DNA of 64,000 nt from Rickettsia endosymbiont of Lasioglossum villosulum (GCF_964026455.1 NZ_OZ032152.1:744001-808000); one strand, 5' to 3'; positions 9,876 through 20,460 are shown, counted from the first letter of the stretch. Numbers and translations: made by a program. Notes: generated by a model not told the origin, from the sequence alone.

Positions 9876-11372
9876 TTATCTCGGATGCACTGGATATTTT
9901 GTTTCTAGATTAACAAATTTAGAATATTGACTGTCATAGAAAAGTTGAACATTTCCAACAGGACCGCTACGGTGTTTTGCAATTATAATATCGGTAATAT
10001 TATGTGCTTTACTCATATTATCTTGCCATTCAGCATATTTTTCAGCATGTTTAGGGTCGCTTGCTGCAGGCTCTTTTCTGCTTAGATAATATTCTTCTCG
10101 GTAAATAAACATAACTATATCGGCATCTTGTTCAATACTTCCTGATTCTCTAAGATCGGATAGCATAGGTCTTTTATCCTCCCGAAGCTCTACGGCTCTT
10201 GATAGCTGAGATAATGCAATGACAGGAATATTTAATTCTTTGGCTATGGCTTTTAAACCTTGGGTGATTTCTGAAACTTCATTAACCCTATTATCGGATT
10301 TACTTACACCTCTAATTAACTGTAAATAATCGACAAATAATATACCTAAATTATGCTTGCGTTTCATTCTTCTAGCACGTGTTCTTATAGCTGAAATAGT
10401 TAAGGCAGGAGTATCGTCAATAAAAAATGATAATTCTGATAAAGCTATGGCTTCTTTGCGAAGACGATTATAATTTGCTTCATTAATCATTCCCGTACGA
10501 AGAGTAGTAGAGTCAATTCCTGCACTTATTGAAAGCAAACGTGTTGTAAGCTGCTCGGAGGACATTTCTAGAGAGAAAAATCCCACAGATTGTACTTCTT
10601 GATTATCACGCTTATTTTTAATAAGCATATTATTGCAAGCATTTAAAGCTAAATTTAAAGCAAAGGCTGTTTTACCCATCGCAGGACGTCCTGCAAGAAT
10701 TACAAGATCAGAATTATGAAAACCAAACAGTTTACTATCTAAATCAATTAAGCCAGTAGATATACCTATCACATGATCGTTATTTTTCATTGCTCTATTT
10801 ATGCTGGCAATCGACTCTGAAATAGGTATAGCAATTTTGGTAAAGCTTTTTTCATTTATCCCTTCACTAGCTAAATCATAAAGCTTAGATTCGGCTCGTT
10901 CAATTTGTTCTTTTGCTTCAAACTCTAAAGAAGAATTATATGCGTCGTTTACTACTTCTTCACCGATATTTATTAAATAACGTTTTATTGCTAAATCATA
11001 TATTATTTTACCATAGTCAATAGGATTAATTACCATCATTGACATAGTGACTAATTTTGCTAAATATTCAGCTCCCTCCATTTCAGCAAAAAGCTCATCA
11101 TTTGCTAGCATACTACGTAATGTTATAGGGGTAGCGATTAAACCTTTTTCGGTAATTACTTCAATTCCGTTATAGATTTTTTGGTGAATAAGTTCAAAAA
11201 AATGCTCACTGCGTAAAAATTCTGATACATAGTTTAGCAATTCATTATTGGTTAAAATTGCCCCAATAAGCATCTGTTCTGCCTGAGTATTTGAAGGTAA
11301 AACTCTTGCTAATACAGTATTTGCTTCATCGTTAGCTATATTTTTATCGTTGTTTGTTTTATTACGTGCCAT
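9876..11372 (-). CDS. dnaB: Replicative DNA helicase DnaB
   Basis: A 498-residue protein with the N-terminal DnaB domain (AEQMLIGAILTNNELL) and the C-terminal RecA-like ring ATPase. Motifs are Walker A GRPAMGKTAFALN, Walker B ILFVDYLQLI, the KxLAxxLxxPVxALSQLSR-type segment and ESGSIEQDADIVMFIYR. It unwinds DNA at the replication fork. It is slightly longer than the E. coli enzyme. Palindromic repeats fill the upstream gap. Confidence 0.97.
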   Translation of the reverse strand: MARNKTNNDKNIANDEANTVLARVLPSNTQAEQMLIGAILTNNELLNYVSEFLRSEHFFELIHQKIYNGIEVITEKGLIATPITLRSMLANDELFAEMEGAEYLAKLVTMSMMVINPIDYGKIIYDLAIKRYLINIGEEVVNDAYNSSLEFEAKEQIERAESKLYDLASEGINEKSFTKIAIPISESIASINRAMKNNDHVIGISTGLIDLDSKLFGFHNSDLVILAGRPAMGKTAFALNLALNACNNMLIKNKRDNQEVQSVGFFSLEMSSEQLTTRLLSISAGIDSTTLRTGMINEANYNRLRKEAIALSELSFFIDDTPALTISAIRTRARRMKRKHNLGILFVDYLQLIRGVSKSDNRVNEVSEITQGLKAIAKELNIPVIALSQLSRAVELREDKRPMLSDLRESGSIEQDADIVMFIYREEYYLSRKEPAASDPKHAEKYAEWQDNMSKAHNITDIIIAKHRSGPVGNVQLFYDSQYSKFVNLETKYPVHPR

Positions 11373-11474
11373 TGTTGTTTTTTTAATAATTGAATTGTTA
11401 TAAGAAATTGTTATTTTATATTAGGAATTCTACGTCATCTTAGCTAAAAGCGGCGTTGTTGCATAGCTCAATTT

Positions 11475-11635
11475 TTCCGTCATTGCGAGGAAAAACTGTA
11501 AGTTTTGACGAAGCAATCCAGTTAAAAAATGCTATAAATTAGCATTTTTTATTATTTTTTCTAGATTGCCATGCTCCTTGCAGTCGCTTAGCTCAGACGA
11601 TTCTCGGTTTACGCAACAATGACACGCGGGAATGA
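11475..11635. repeat. Rickettsia palindromic repeat cluster between ubiX and dnaB
   Basis: The segment starts CGTCATTGCGAGG and contains GACGAAGCAATCCAG, an inverted AAAATGC/GCATTTTT pair and ACGCGGGAATGAC. It is almost the same arrangement as 24721-24900. No coding potential is seen. Confidence 0.7.
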
Positions 11636-11654
11636 CATAGAAAGCATGATATTA

Positions 11655-11816
11655 TTACAAACTAGATGTTTTATATTCTTCATTTTTTGCTTCATTTCTG
11701 CGTTCAGTAATTAATTTATCTACTAAACTTTCTTCTTGAGAATAGTATTTATTAATAGTATTTCGAGCTTTTTTTAGTGCAGATTTTAATAACAAAATTG
11801 ATTTTTTATTATTCAC
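11655..11816 (-). CDS. Small basic/charged protein coupled to ubiX, unknown function
   Basis: A 53-codon frame starts with GTG at 11816. That GTG overlaps the UbiX stop as GTGA, the classic translational-coupling arrangement. The product is helical and highly charged ([17 protein letters not shown], then [19 protein letters not shown]). It has no signal or membrane segment. The overlap and coding-like composition argue it is real; the family is not recognised with certainty. Confidence 0.6.
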   Translation of the reverse strand: MNNKKSILLLKSALKKARNTINKYYSQEESLVDKLITERRNEAKNEEYKTSSL

Positions 11817-12373
11817 AGCCCACTCCATCTTTTAATCAGATTAGTTTCGATATCGAAAAGGTCTAAGACTCTAGCGATAGAGTGGTTTACTATATCATCT
11901 ATTTCTTTAGGTTTGCTATAAAAAGCTGGCATTGGTGGTGCTATAATTCCGCCATAATTTGCTACTTTTAACATATTCTTTATATGTCCTGTATGCAAAG
12001 GTGTTTCGCGAGTCATTAAAACGAGCTTTCTTTTATCCTTTAATACTACTCCTGCTGCTCTGGTAATTAAATTATCTTCCATTGCATGAGCAACGCTAGC
12101 CAAAGTCCTCATACTGCATGGTGCTATTATCATGCCAGAAGTTTTAAACGAACCGCTTGCAATAGCAGCTCCTATAGCTTTATTACTATAATGATAATTT
12201 GCAAGAGCTTTTACTTTTTCTATAGAATATTCAGTTTCAGCTTTTATAGTAAGAGCGGCTCCATCTGAAATAATTAGATGAGTCTCGATATTCTGTTCTT
12301 TTAATACTTCAAGTAAACGAATACCATATATTGCCCCTGAAGCTCCAGAAATTGCTATGATAATTTTTTTCAT
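11813..12373 (-). CDS. ubiX: Flavin prenyltransferase UbiX
   Basis: A 186-residue flavoprotein with the N-terminal SGASGAIYG motif and the family segments [15 protein letters not shown] and [10 protein letters not shown]. UbiX makes the prenylated FMN cofactor used by the UbiD decarboxylase in ubiquinone synthesis. Length and motifs are standard. It is followed by a GTGA-coupled small gene and is divergent from priA. Confidence 0.95.
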   Translation of the reverse strand: MKKIIIAISGASGAIYGIRLLEVLKEQNIETHLIISDGAALTIKAETEYSIEKVKALANYHYSNKAIGAAIASGSFKTSGMIIAPCSMRTLASVAHAMEDNLITRAAGVVLKDKRKLVLMTRETPLHTGHIKNMLKVANYGGIIAPPMPAFYSKPKEIDDIVNHSIARVLDLFDIETNLIKRWSGL

Positions 12374-12436
12374 CGATGTTTTTATAATTTATTAGTTTAG
12401 TATATAATAAAAAAAATTATATAAAACAAATTATAT

Positions 12437-14383
12437 ATGCAAATAGCGAAGATATTATTACCAGCAGTAAAATTATTTCCTCTAGATTACTTAATCCCTG
12501 AAGATTTATCATTAAATATAGGTGATCTTGTTATAGTGCCTTTTAGAAATAAGGAATTAACCGGCATAGTATGGGAATTTGCTAATATTCCTGAAGTAAA
12601 GAAGCTAAAAACCATAAAAGAAAAAGTACCACTAAATTTAACTATAACTTCAGAAGTTTTAGACTTAATTAAATGGATGAGTAATTACTACATGGCTGAG
12701 CTTGGTAGCATAGCTAAATTAGTATTACCAGTAGATATAGCCGAAAAGCCAATTAAAGTTAAAGAACAGAAAATAAATAATAATTTTACGTTGCCTGATT
12801 TATCAGAAGAGCAAAAACAGGCGTTACAAATGTTAAACAATAGTAATAAACCAATTCTTATTAAAGGTGTTACTGGTTCAGGTAAAACAGAAGTTTATTT
12901 TCATCTAATAGCAGAATATTTAGCAAAAGGTAAGCGAGCACTTGTGATGCTTCCAGAAATAGCACTAAGCACGCAAATTATTAATCGTTTTAAGGAGCGT
13001 TTTGGGTTTGATCCTATAATATGGAATTCGAGCGTTACAAAAGCTCAAAAGAAAATGATTTTAAGAGGTATATTAGAGGATAAAGTTAAGATAGTAATTG
13101 GGGCTAGGAGTAGCTTGTTTTTGCCTTTTAAAAACCTTGGGTTAATAGTTATTGATGAAGAGCATGACGATTCTTATAAGCAAGATGATGGTGTGTTATA
13201 TAATGCAAGAGATACTGCTATAGTTAGAAGTACGTTTGATAAAGCACAAATAGTTTTATGTTCGGCAACGCCCTCTATTGAGACAATGTATAATGCCAAT
13301 ATAGGAAAATATAGTTTAATTAACTTAAGTAGTAGATATAAAAACGCTGTTTTACCGAATATTGAAATGATTGACATGACAAAGGAAGAGCTACCTAAAA
13401 ATTGTTACTTGTCTAATATTCTAATAAAAGCCATCAAGAATAATCTAGAAAATAAAGAGCAAACGCTTTTATTCCTTAATAGAAGAGGCTATGCCCCTTT
13501 AATGCTATGTAAATCTTGCGGTCATAGATTTACTTGTAAATATTGCTCTAGTTGGATGGTAGTGCATAAAAACTCTAAAAAGCTTGAATGTCATCATTGT
13601 GGTTATCAAAGTAAGATTTTTAACTCTTGCCCTGAATGCTTAGAAGATGAATCTCTAGCTATTTGCGGACCTGGAATAGAAAGGATAGAGGAAGAGGCAA
13701 AAACACTTTTTCCAAATAGTAAAATTGCTGTGATAAGTAAGGATCATGTTAAAAATCCAGAAAAAATAGCTCAGCTTCTACATCAAATGGAAAATCTAGA
13801 AATTGATATATTAATAGGAACGCAAATGATAACAAAAGGTTATCATTTTCCAAATCTTACTTTAGTTGGAGTAGTCGATGCCGATCTTGGGAGTAATCAT
13901 GCTGATCTTAGATCAAGTGAGAGGGCTTTTCAGTTGCTTCATCAAGTAGGGGGTAGAGCAGGGCGTGGAAATTCTAAAGGTATGGTATATTTACAAAGCT
14001 ATTATCCTGATAATATTATTTTTAGTTATATTAAAGATGAGCGGGAAGATAACTTTTTTGTCAATGAATTGGAAGTACGGAAAGCTGCCGATATGCCGCC
14101 ATTCTCAAAAATGGCATCAGTAATTTTATCCGGCACAAATGAGCATAAAATTTTAGAGGTTGCTAAGAACATGGTACGAATTGCTCCAGAAGCACAGGTG
14201 AAAATTTTAGGACCAGCAAGCTCGTTAATGTCAAAACTTGCTGGTAAATATCGCTTTCGAATACTTATTATTGCTGATAAAAAATTTAATCTGCAAAAAT
14301 ATTTAAAATTTTGGTTAGAGCTGATTAAAATCCCCTCTTTTTGTCATATAAAAATAGATATCGACCCAAAAAGTTTTTACTAA
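12437..14383 (+). CDS. priA: Primosomal replication restart helicase PriA
   Basis: A 648-residue superfamily 2 helicase. Walker [16 protein letters not shown] box ([12 protein letters not shown]), zinc-binding cysteines ([24 protein letters not shown]) and motif V/VI region ([19 protein letters not shown]) are all present. It restarts stalled replication forks. It converges on the hypothetical gene at 14380 and the stops overlap by 4 bases. Confidence 0.97.
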   Translation: MQIAKILLPAVKLFPLDYLIPEDLSLNIGDLVIVPFRNKELTGIVWEFANIPEVKKLKTIKEKVPLNLTITSEVLDLIKWMSNYYMAELGSIAKLVLPVDIAEKPIKVKEQKINNNFTLPDLSEEQKQALQMLNNSNKPILIKGVTGSGKTEVYFHLIAEYLAKGKRALVMLPEIALSTQIINRFKERFGFDPIIWNSSVTKAQKKMILRGILEDKVKIVIGARSSLFLPFKNLGLIVIDEEHDDSYKQDDGVLYNARDTAIVRSTFDKAQIVLCSATPSIETMYNANIGKYSLINLSSRYKNAVLPNIEMIDMTKEELPKNCYLSNILIKAIKNNLENKEQTLLFLNRRGYAPLMLCKSCGHRFTCKYCSSWMVVHKNSKKLECHHCGYQSKIFNSCPECLEDESLAICGPGIERIEEEAKTLFPNSKIAVISKDHVKNPEKIAQLLHQMENLEIDILIGTQMITKGYHFPNLTLVGVVDADLGSNHADLRSSERAFQLLHQVGGRAGRGNSKGMVYLQSYYPDNIIFSYIKDEREDNFFVNELEVRKAADMPPFSKMASVILSGTNEHKILEVAKNMVRIAPEAQVKILGPASSLMSKLAGKYRFRILIIADKKFNLQKYLKFWLELIKIPSFCHIKIDIDPKSFY

Positions 14384-15033
14384 CCTCTTTGTTTAGTTTT
14401 GCTTTTAGACTTAGTTTTTTTAGGTTGGAGCTTACTTTCTAGAAGTTTTTTTGTTGTAGATTTAGCTGTTAAAGGTTTGGTAGCACCTCGTACTTCTTCT
14501 TTAGCTTCTTTGGTATTTTGTTTAGCATTTTTTACTGCTTTCATATAATAACGCACTTTCTCAATTTCGTCAGTATATCCTTTATTACCTATATTTTTGA
14601 TAGCTTTTAAACTGTGCTTTATAACATTACCAATATTTTTCCAAATAAGAGTTTTATCTGTTTTTGTAGGTTCTTCACACCATTTATCTAGTTCTTTTAG
14701 CTTTGCTTCTACTATAGGCAAAACAGTTAATTTTTGAGATTCTTTTATACTAGGATCTATATGATCTAATTTCCTGTTGTAAGTTTCAATAATATCAGTT
14801 ACTTTTTCTTCAAATTCTTTATGATGTCTAGTTTGCTTTAAATTAGCTTTTATTTCTTCATTCGTTGATAGTTCCTTAAGTGTGGAAATTATGCCATGTA
14901 ATCTCTGTTGTTGAATATCACTAAAAGCCTTATGTAGAGCATCTTGTTTTTCTCGTCTATCTACAGCTGCTTTATCTTGCTCCTTTTTAGGTTTTGTTTT
15001 AAATATGTTTGTTATATCTTGTATTATACCCAT
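14380..15033 (-). CDS. Helical basic protein, paralogue of the 16155 protein
   Basis: A 217-residue soluble, strongly charged helical protein. Its segments [26 protein letters not shown] and [19 protein letters not shown] align with IINNLKELLQ, YKEFKEKV and TDKTHILRNFGKVVKH in the product encoded at 16155-16709, so the two are paralogues. It ends in a Lys/Thr/Ser-rich tail ([19 protein letters not shown]) that could bind nucleic acid or act as a flexible tail. The function is unknown. It is the last gene of a minus-strand accessory cluster with a NADAR enzyme and an ankyrin protein. The 230-base gap upstream holds only AT-rich sequence. Confidence 0.6.
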   Translation of the reverse strand: MGIIQDITNIFKTKPKKEQDKAAVDRREKQDALHKAFSDIQQQRLHGIISTLKELSTNEEIKANLKQTRHHKEFEEKVTDIIETYNRKLDHIDPSIKESQKLTVLPIVEAKLKELDKWCEEPTKTDKTLIWKNIGNVIKHSLKAIKNIGNKGYTDEIEKVRYYMKAVKNAKQNTKEAKEEVRGATKPLTAKSTTKKLLESKLQPKKTKSKSKTKQRG

Positions 15034-15263
15034 AATAAATATCCTAAATAAATTTAACCATATTAAAATATAACTACTAATAGTTTATAGTTTTCAAATC
15101 TATTTTATTAAAATATAAAAATTTCTTTTTGTGGTGCGATATTTTTACTATAAAATATTTAACTATTTTTTTACAAATCAGCTAATAGAAATAGCAAAAG
15201 TTTAAATCTATTGGTTTATGCTCAAAGTTTAAAATAATCTAATATAATAATTTTTGACTATTG

Positions 15264-16136
15264 TTATCGTATATGTGCTTTATTTTTAGAAGTATAATTG
15301 GGTGCTAAAGAAGTGGAATTTGTATTATAATATTGAGTTTGTTGTTGAGTTCTATTTCTATACTTTTTTATTGGGAAAATTTCAATGGTATTGAATTTAT
15401 CATGGTTATATTTAATATTCATTATATTTAGTTTTTCATCTGATCTTGCTTTCTCAATTTCTTTTTGTCTTTTTTCTACTAGCTTTAAATCTAATTCTAT
15501 TCCATTATATATAAATTTTCCTGTACTAATATCTTTAGCTGCTTCTTTTAATTCTTTGCCTATTATAGTATGAATTGTTCCTAATTCATTTGCTCCTTTT
15601 CCTATTTTACTAACATATTCTGCTTTTACACCCCAGTAACTATCAGTCTTGCTACTTTCAATTATTGCTATTTCTAAATTATATAATGCAAGTGCTGTAA
15701 TTGCATATTCTTTGCCTCTTTTGCCTCCATTTTTAATAAAATCTCTTTGAATGTTAGCCATTATATTATGCTTTTCTCCTTCATGCCAACCTTTAGGACT
15801 TAATTTATCTAGACCACTTATTCTTGTAAATTTTGAGGCTTCATCTTCTTTCAAGCTTTTTATATATTTTACTATTTCTTGAACAGATTGAAATATTGAT
15901 AGATTTTGTTTTTGCTGATAAACATTAGCTATTTTTAATATTTCATTTTTATAACCTTGATTGATTAATAGTTCAATTTTTTTTGCTTGAAATTCAGTTT
16001 CACGACACATTATCGAATCATATGGATCAGTATTTACAAATAGACCAGCAATCGAATCATTTTGATTTCTACATGCTATTCCAATTAAAAAACGAGATAA
16101 TGTATTTGATTTTAATTTATAAATTTTTTGTTTCAT
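15264..16136 (-). CDS. NADAR-family (YbiA-like) N-glycosidase
   Basis: A 290-residue protein. Residues ~45-215 match the NADAR fold: ETEFQAKK corresponds to the family EHYFQAQK glutamate region, GWHEGEKHNIMANIQRDF to the WDxxKxxVMxxxLxxKF helix, and TDSYWG followed by GKGANELG to DxxWG...GKGxNxLG. NADAR enzymes are N-glycosidases: YbiA acts on riboflavin intermediates, and other members remove ADP-ribose from guanine bases. The C-terminal ~75 residues are a basic low-complexity tail. It lies between two paralogous helical proteins and downstream of an ankyrin gene. Which substrate it uses is not readable here. Confidence 0.72.
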   Translation of the reverse strand: MKQKIYKLKSNTLSRFLIGIACRNQNDSIAGLFVNTDPYDSIMCRETEFQAKKIELLINQGYKNEILKIANVYQQKQNLSIFQSVQEIVKYIKSLKEDEASKFTRISGLDKLSPKGWHEGEKHNIMANIQRDFIKNGGKRGKEYAITALALYNLEIAIIESSKTDSYWGVKAEYVSKIGKGANELGTIHTIIGKELKEAAKDISTGKFIYNGIELDLKLVEKRQKEIEKARSDEKLNIMNIKYNHDKFNTIEIFPIKKYRNRTQQQTQYYNTNSTSLAPNYTSKNKAHIR

Positions 16137-16154
16137 TTCATTAATTTATAATTT

Positions 16155-16709
16155 TTATTTACTCTTATCTTGTTCCCTAGACATATGGTTTTTATTCGGT
16201 ATAAACCTAATGGAATCAGAAGGAGTATGCTTTATAACATTTCTTATTTTCTCTACAGTTGTTGAGATATTTTGTCTAGAATCTTTTATGGCATGTAAAT
16301 AGAAATTTATTTTCTTTTTTTCTCGCTCAAAGGTTTTTTTATTACCTGCATTTAAAATAGCTAGTATTGCATGTTTTACTACCTTGCCAAAATTTCTCAA
16401 TATATGAGTTTTATCAGTATTTATATTTTTATCACACCACTCTTCTAAATCTCTTAATTTTTGTTTTAATAATGGAAGTTCTTTTTTACTGTCTGTATTT
16501 ATAATATTATTTACTTTTTCTTTAAACTCTTTATAATTTTGATTTTGTTTTAGCATTTCTATTATATCAGCTTGTAATAATTCTTTAAGGTTATTTATTA
16601 TACTAGGGATTCTTTTTTCTTCGGCTAATTCTTTCGATAAAATATCTTCTATAGACTTGTAATTTTCAAGTTGAGGAAAATTGTCTTTTTCAGAACGTAG
16701 GCTTTGCAT
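16155..16709 (-). CDS. Helical protein, paralogue of the 14380 protein; 5' extension lacks a start
   Basis: 184 residues from the first ATG. It is paralogous to the product encoded at 14380-15033 over about 120 residues. The same frame stays open and coding-like for 63 more codons upstream to 16900, across the ankyrin stop codon (for example TIDDLKDFIIHKEDI and KNLFVELEEKDKV), but has no ATG, GTG or TTG in that stretch. So either the N-terminus is joined to the ankyrin frame by a frameshift, or the gene has lost its start and is expressed from the internal ATG. Confidence 0.55.
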   Translation of the reverse strand: MQSLRSEKDNFPQLENYKSIEDILSKELAEEKRIPSIINNLKELLQADIIEMLKQNQNYKEFKEKVNNIINTDSKKELPLLKQKLRDLEEWCDKNINTDKTHILRNFGKVVKHAILAILNAGNKKTFEREKKKINFYLHAIKDSRQNISTTVEKIRNVIKHTPSDSIRFIPNKNHMSREQDKSK

Positions 16710-16897
16710 AGTTGATAAAGCTGTTAGTACTTTATCTTCTAATTCTTGTTTATTTAACTTTTTAGAATTTTCATTAATAATTACCTTATCTTTTTCTTCA
16801 AGTTCAACAAATAAATTTTTTATATCTTCTTTATGAATTATAAAATCTTTTAAGTCATCAATAGTACTTAAATTATCATTTTGTAAACGATTATTAA

Positions 16898-19168
16898 CTA
16901 AATTAAATAATTTTCTGTATTATTACTATCTATATCATCAAAAAATTTTTTTACTTCATTATATGTTACTTCATTTTTATTTAAGGAAATTAATTCTTCG
17001 CCTTTATAAGTAAAACCATATTTAGGATGGTTCTCAACATTTGTTTTTGCTAATAATTCTTTAATTTCTGATATAGTAGGATTCCAAGGTATTAATTTCT
17101 TATTTTTTACTATAGTCATAGGTAAATCCATATTATATTTTTCAGAAACATAATATTTTGCTTCCAAAGCATATAATTTATGCTCAAGATCATCATTTTG
17201 TAAAGCTATACCGATAAGTCCTTTAGGATATAAATTAGCTATTATTTCGTTATAATCTTTTTGAGGATTATCTTTTAAAAAATTTTTATATGTTTTTAGA
17301 AATTTTTCTTTTGAGTGGGTTTGAACAAATTTTTTATTATCAAGCCTCATATTAAAAAAATCTTCTGTTCTACGTGCATTATCGGTCCAAAAATCATGCG
17401 GCATAAAATGCCTAATGGTAGAATCATTTGCATTATATAACAAACCTATACCTGTAAAAAATAGAGATATATTTACATCGGGTACGAGAAGGGTGGCACT
17501 TCTTCCTCTATTACCTTCACGTTCAATATTTTTATAATATCCGTCTTGACGATATTGATATAAGTATTTAGTCTCGTCTTCAATACGTCCGGTTCTTGCT
17601 ATTATATTTGACTCTTCAAACAATTCTTGTAGCTGTTTATTGCTTATTTTTTTGCTAATGCCCTTAAAATCTTCTTCTACCTTATCTAATGCAGTCTTAC
17701 CAATCTTATTCTTAATATTTATATCAGCTCCTAACTTTATTAGTTCTTTGATCATTTCCCCATTTTGTGCTCTTGCTAAAATATGTAAAACTGTTTCACC
17801 ATCTGCATTTCTAGCATTGATATCAAAACCAAGCTTTTGAAAATTTTTTATTATTTCAAATTGACCATTTTGAGCTGCTGTATGTATTGGGGTATTGCGT
17901 TGTTTATCAACAAATTGAGTTAATATCTTTTTACCATTATCATGATTTTTCTTTACTAAATATTCTAGTACTTCTTTATTCCCTCCAGTAGCAATATAAT
18001 ATAAATAATTTTGTCCATTTTTATCATTTATATTATTTAAAAATTCTTTTTTAAATAAATATTTTGTTGCAGTAAGGTTACCGCTTTCTAAAGCTTGACA
18101 GAATAGCTCATATCTATTTTTTTTAAATTTAGCATTATTTTTTATTAGCAATTTAAATATTTTAGAATCGTTAATACGAATAGCATATTCAAGAGGAGTA
18201 AAACCATAGTAATCGACAGCATTAGGATTAGCTCCACTTTTTATCAATTTTAGTACTATATTATGGATATTTTTAATATTGACTTGACGTTTATTAGCTT
18301 GAAGAATTGCATTATGTAAAGGAGTGCGTCCTAGTTTATTTTGAGCTTCTGTATTTGAACCGGCTTTTAATAAAATTTTTGCCATTTTTGATGTTTTTAG
18401 CATATGTAATGCAGTTTCACCAGTTATATCTTGAGCTTCAACATTAATATTGTGGTTAATTAATATTTGTGCTTTTTTAATGTTATTTCGTTCAGCAGCC
18501 TGATGTAATAATGTTCTATTAAATTTTCCTATAGTAGTATTAATATCATTTTCGGGTTTCAATAAGATTGAAAATAATTTATTATGTAAACGTGATAAAG
18601 CACGTAAATCCATAGAATTAATATTTATATTTGTTTTTAGCAGCAACTCAAATGTTTGATCGCTTGCTGAATTATACATAGCTAATTCAAATAAGTTTCT
18701 CCCATTTTGAGTTTTAACATTTATATTTGCTCCAGCATCAATTAGCAATTTTGCTAACTCTGGTTTATCATTTATAATAGCATATTGTAAAGGAGTTTTA
18801 CCAAGCTTTCCACGTTTGCCGAAACTATCTATTTTTATAGTATTCGAACTAATTAATTCTTTAATTTTATCAAGATCATAATCCTCTATAGCTTTTAAAA
18901 ACTTTGCTTGGTTAATAGTATTAAATTTTATATTTGGTAGCGTAGAAACAGAAGGGGTTTTAGACGTTTGTAATAATACATGATCAGGCATAGGAGGTGG
19001 AACTGGTATAGAAGAATTTTTAGTATCTGAATTTAGATGTGATTTATGAGTTTCTTCCCAAGCTTTTATCTGTTTTGGGGTGGGTTTTGGAGCAACGGCA
19101 GGCTTTCCAGATTTTAATTTGGATTTAATATTCTTAATTTCATCTAGTAGTTTTGTATCTTTGTGCAT
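16898..19168 (-). CDS. Ankyrin-repeat protein with unknown C-terminal domain
   Basis: 756 residues from the ATG at 19168, which has a GAGG Shine-Dalgarno 7 bases upstream (an ATG 12 bases earlier is less likely). Residues ~15-60 are Pro-rich with a VPPPMP stretch. About ten ankyrin repeats span ~75-540, for example GKTPLQYAIINDKPELAKLL and GETVLHILARAQNGEMIKEL. The last ~215 residues form a separate domain (NGRSATLLVPDVNISLFF, HFMPHDFWTDNARR, GLIGIALQNDDLEHKLYALE) that I do not recognise. Ankyrin proteins of Rickettsia are commonly secreted effectors; that is inference here. It heads the minus-strand cluster that contains the NADAR gene. Confidence 0.8.
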   Translation of the reverse strand: MHKDTKLLDEIKNIKSKLKSGKPAVAPKPTPKQIKAWEETHKSHLNSDTKNSSIPVPPPMPDHVLLQTSKTPSVSTLPNIKFNTINQAKFLKAIEDYDLDKIKELISSNTIKIDSFGKRGKLGKTPLQYAIINDKPELAKLLIDAGANINVKTQNGRNLFELAMYNSASDQTFELLLKTNININSMDLRALSRLHNKLFSILLKPENDINTTIGKFNRTLLHQAAERNNIKKAQILINHNINVEAQDITGETALHMLKTSKMAKILLKAGSNTEAQNKLGRTPLHNAILQANKRQVNIKNIHNIVLKLIKSGANPNAVDYYGFTPLEYAIRINDSKIFKLLIKNNAKFKKNRYELFCQALESGNLTATKYLFKKEFLNNINDKNGQNYLYYIATGGNKEVLEYLVKKNHDNGKKILTQFVDKQRNTPIHTAAQNGQFEIIKNFQKLGFDINARNADGETVLHILARAQNGEMIKELIKLGADINIKNKIGKTALDKVEEDFKGISKKISNKQLQELFEESNIIARTGRIEDETKYLYQYRQDGYYKNIEREGNRGRSATLLVPDVNISLFFTGIGLLYNANDSTIRHFMPHDFWTDNARRTEDFFNMRLDNKKFVQTHSKEKFLKTYKNFLKDNPQKDYNEIIANLYPKGLIGIALQNDDLEHKLYALEAKYYVSEKYNMDLPMTIVKNKKLIPWNPTISEIKELLAKTNVENHPKYGFTYKGEELISLNKNEVTYNEVKKFFDDIDSNNTENYLI

Positions 19169-19466
19169 AATAAACCTCAATAAAATATATTTTTTTGTTG
19201 AATATGTTTACTATTTAGATACTATTAGTTAATTTTATCTAACTTATTTGTTATATTAAAAAAAGTTTTTTTTGTTGTGTGGTAATTTTGCTTTAAGTTT
19301 AGAAATTAAAAAAGAAATAAAACTATTAGTCTCTAACTTTTTACAATATGGGACCTTAATTAGAAAAATTTTAAAATAACAATAATTTAAAAAGTTATAC
19401 ACTTTTTAAGAAAAAATAAGTTTTTTTTGTAATATAATAAATTAATATATATAATAATTATTATTA

Positions 19467-20459
19467 ATGATGAGATATACCATGTACCCACTTATTAGAC
19501 TTAGAAGAAATAGAAAAGCTGCTTGGCTTCGTGATTTAGTTGCTGAAACTACTCTTAGAGTAGAAGATTTGGTATTACCTTTATTTGTTGTAGAAGGGCA
19601 TAATCAGCGGCAAGAAATTAAAACTTTGCCAGATATATATCGCTTGTCTATAGATCAGGTGATAGAAACGGCAAGAAAAGCAGCTGATCTTGGTATCAAA
19701 GCTATAGCACTATTTCCGTGTATTGATCAAAGTTTAAAAAACGAGAATGGTGACGAAGCTTATAATCTAGATAATTTAATGTGCCGTACTATAAGAAGTA
19801 TTAAAAATGCTGGTATTGATATTGGAATAATATGTGATGTTGCACTTGATCCTTATACTACGCACGGGCATGATGGCGTAATACATAACGGCGAAGTGGA
19901 TAATGATAGATCGGTAAAAGCGTTATGTAACCAAGCTTTAACTCTTGCAAAAGCTGGTGTTGATATTGTTGCTCCTTCTGATATGATGGACGGTAGGATT
20001 ATGGCTATAAGAGAATATCTTGATGAAGAAAGTTTTGTTAATGTAGGGATACTTGCTTATGCTGCAAAATATGCTTCAAGTTTTTACGGTTTATATCGTG
20101 ATGCAGTCGGTAGTACTAAGAAAATTTATTTAGATAAGGCAAGTTATCAATTGGACATACGAAATATTAAAGAAGCAATGCTTGAGATTGAACATGATAT
20201 AGCAGAGGGAGCTGATATGGTCATGGTTAAGCCCGGTATGATGTTTTTAGATGTTATTCGTGAAGCAGCTAATAACTTTAATACTAAAATCTTTGCTTAT
20301 CAAATTACTGCAGAATATGCCATGTTAAAATTTGCAGCAAATGCCGGAGCTATAGATTTCGAAAAAGGTTTATTAGAATCATTAATTAGTTTTAAAAGAG
20401 CAGGGGCAAGCGGCATATTTACTTATGCAGCTCTTGAAGCAGCTGAACTATACCTTTGA
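19467..20459 (+). CDS. hemB: Delta-aminolevulinic acid dehydratase (porphobilinogen synthase) HemB
   Basis: 330 residues as drawn; the ATG at 19482 (MYPLIRLRRNRK) is the usual family start and has GATGAGA 8 bases upstream. The Schiff-base lysines lie in YLDKASYQ and in MVKPGM, the latter the conserved active-site motif. The metal site reads CDVALDPYTTHGHDG: the zinc-binding cysteines of the E. coli/animal type are replaced by Ala and Asp, so this is the Mg/K-dependent class. It condenses two 5-aminolevulinate molecules in haem synthesis. Confidence 0.96.
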   Translation: MMRYTMYPLIRLRRNRKAAWLRDLVAETTLRVEDLVLPLFVVEGHNQRQEIKTLPDIYRLSIDQVIETARKAADLGIKAIALFPCIDQSLKNENGDEAYNLDNLMCRTIRSIKNAGIDIGIICDVALDPYTTHGHDGVIHNGEVDNDRSVKALCNQALTLAKAGVDIVAPSDMMDGRIMAIREYLDEESFVNVGILAYAAKYASSFYGLYRDAVGSTKKIYLDKASYQLDIRNIKEAMLEIEHDIAEGADMVMVKPGMMFLDVIREAANNFNTKIFAYQITAEYAMLKFAANAGAIDFEKGLLESLISFKRAGASGIFTYAALEAAELYL

Positions 20460-20460
20460 T

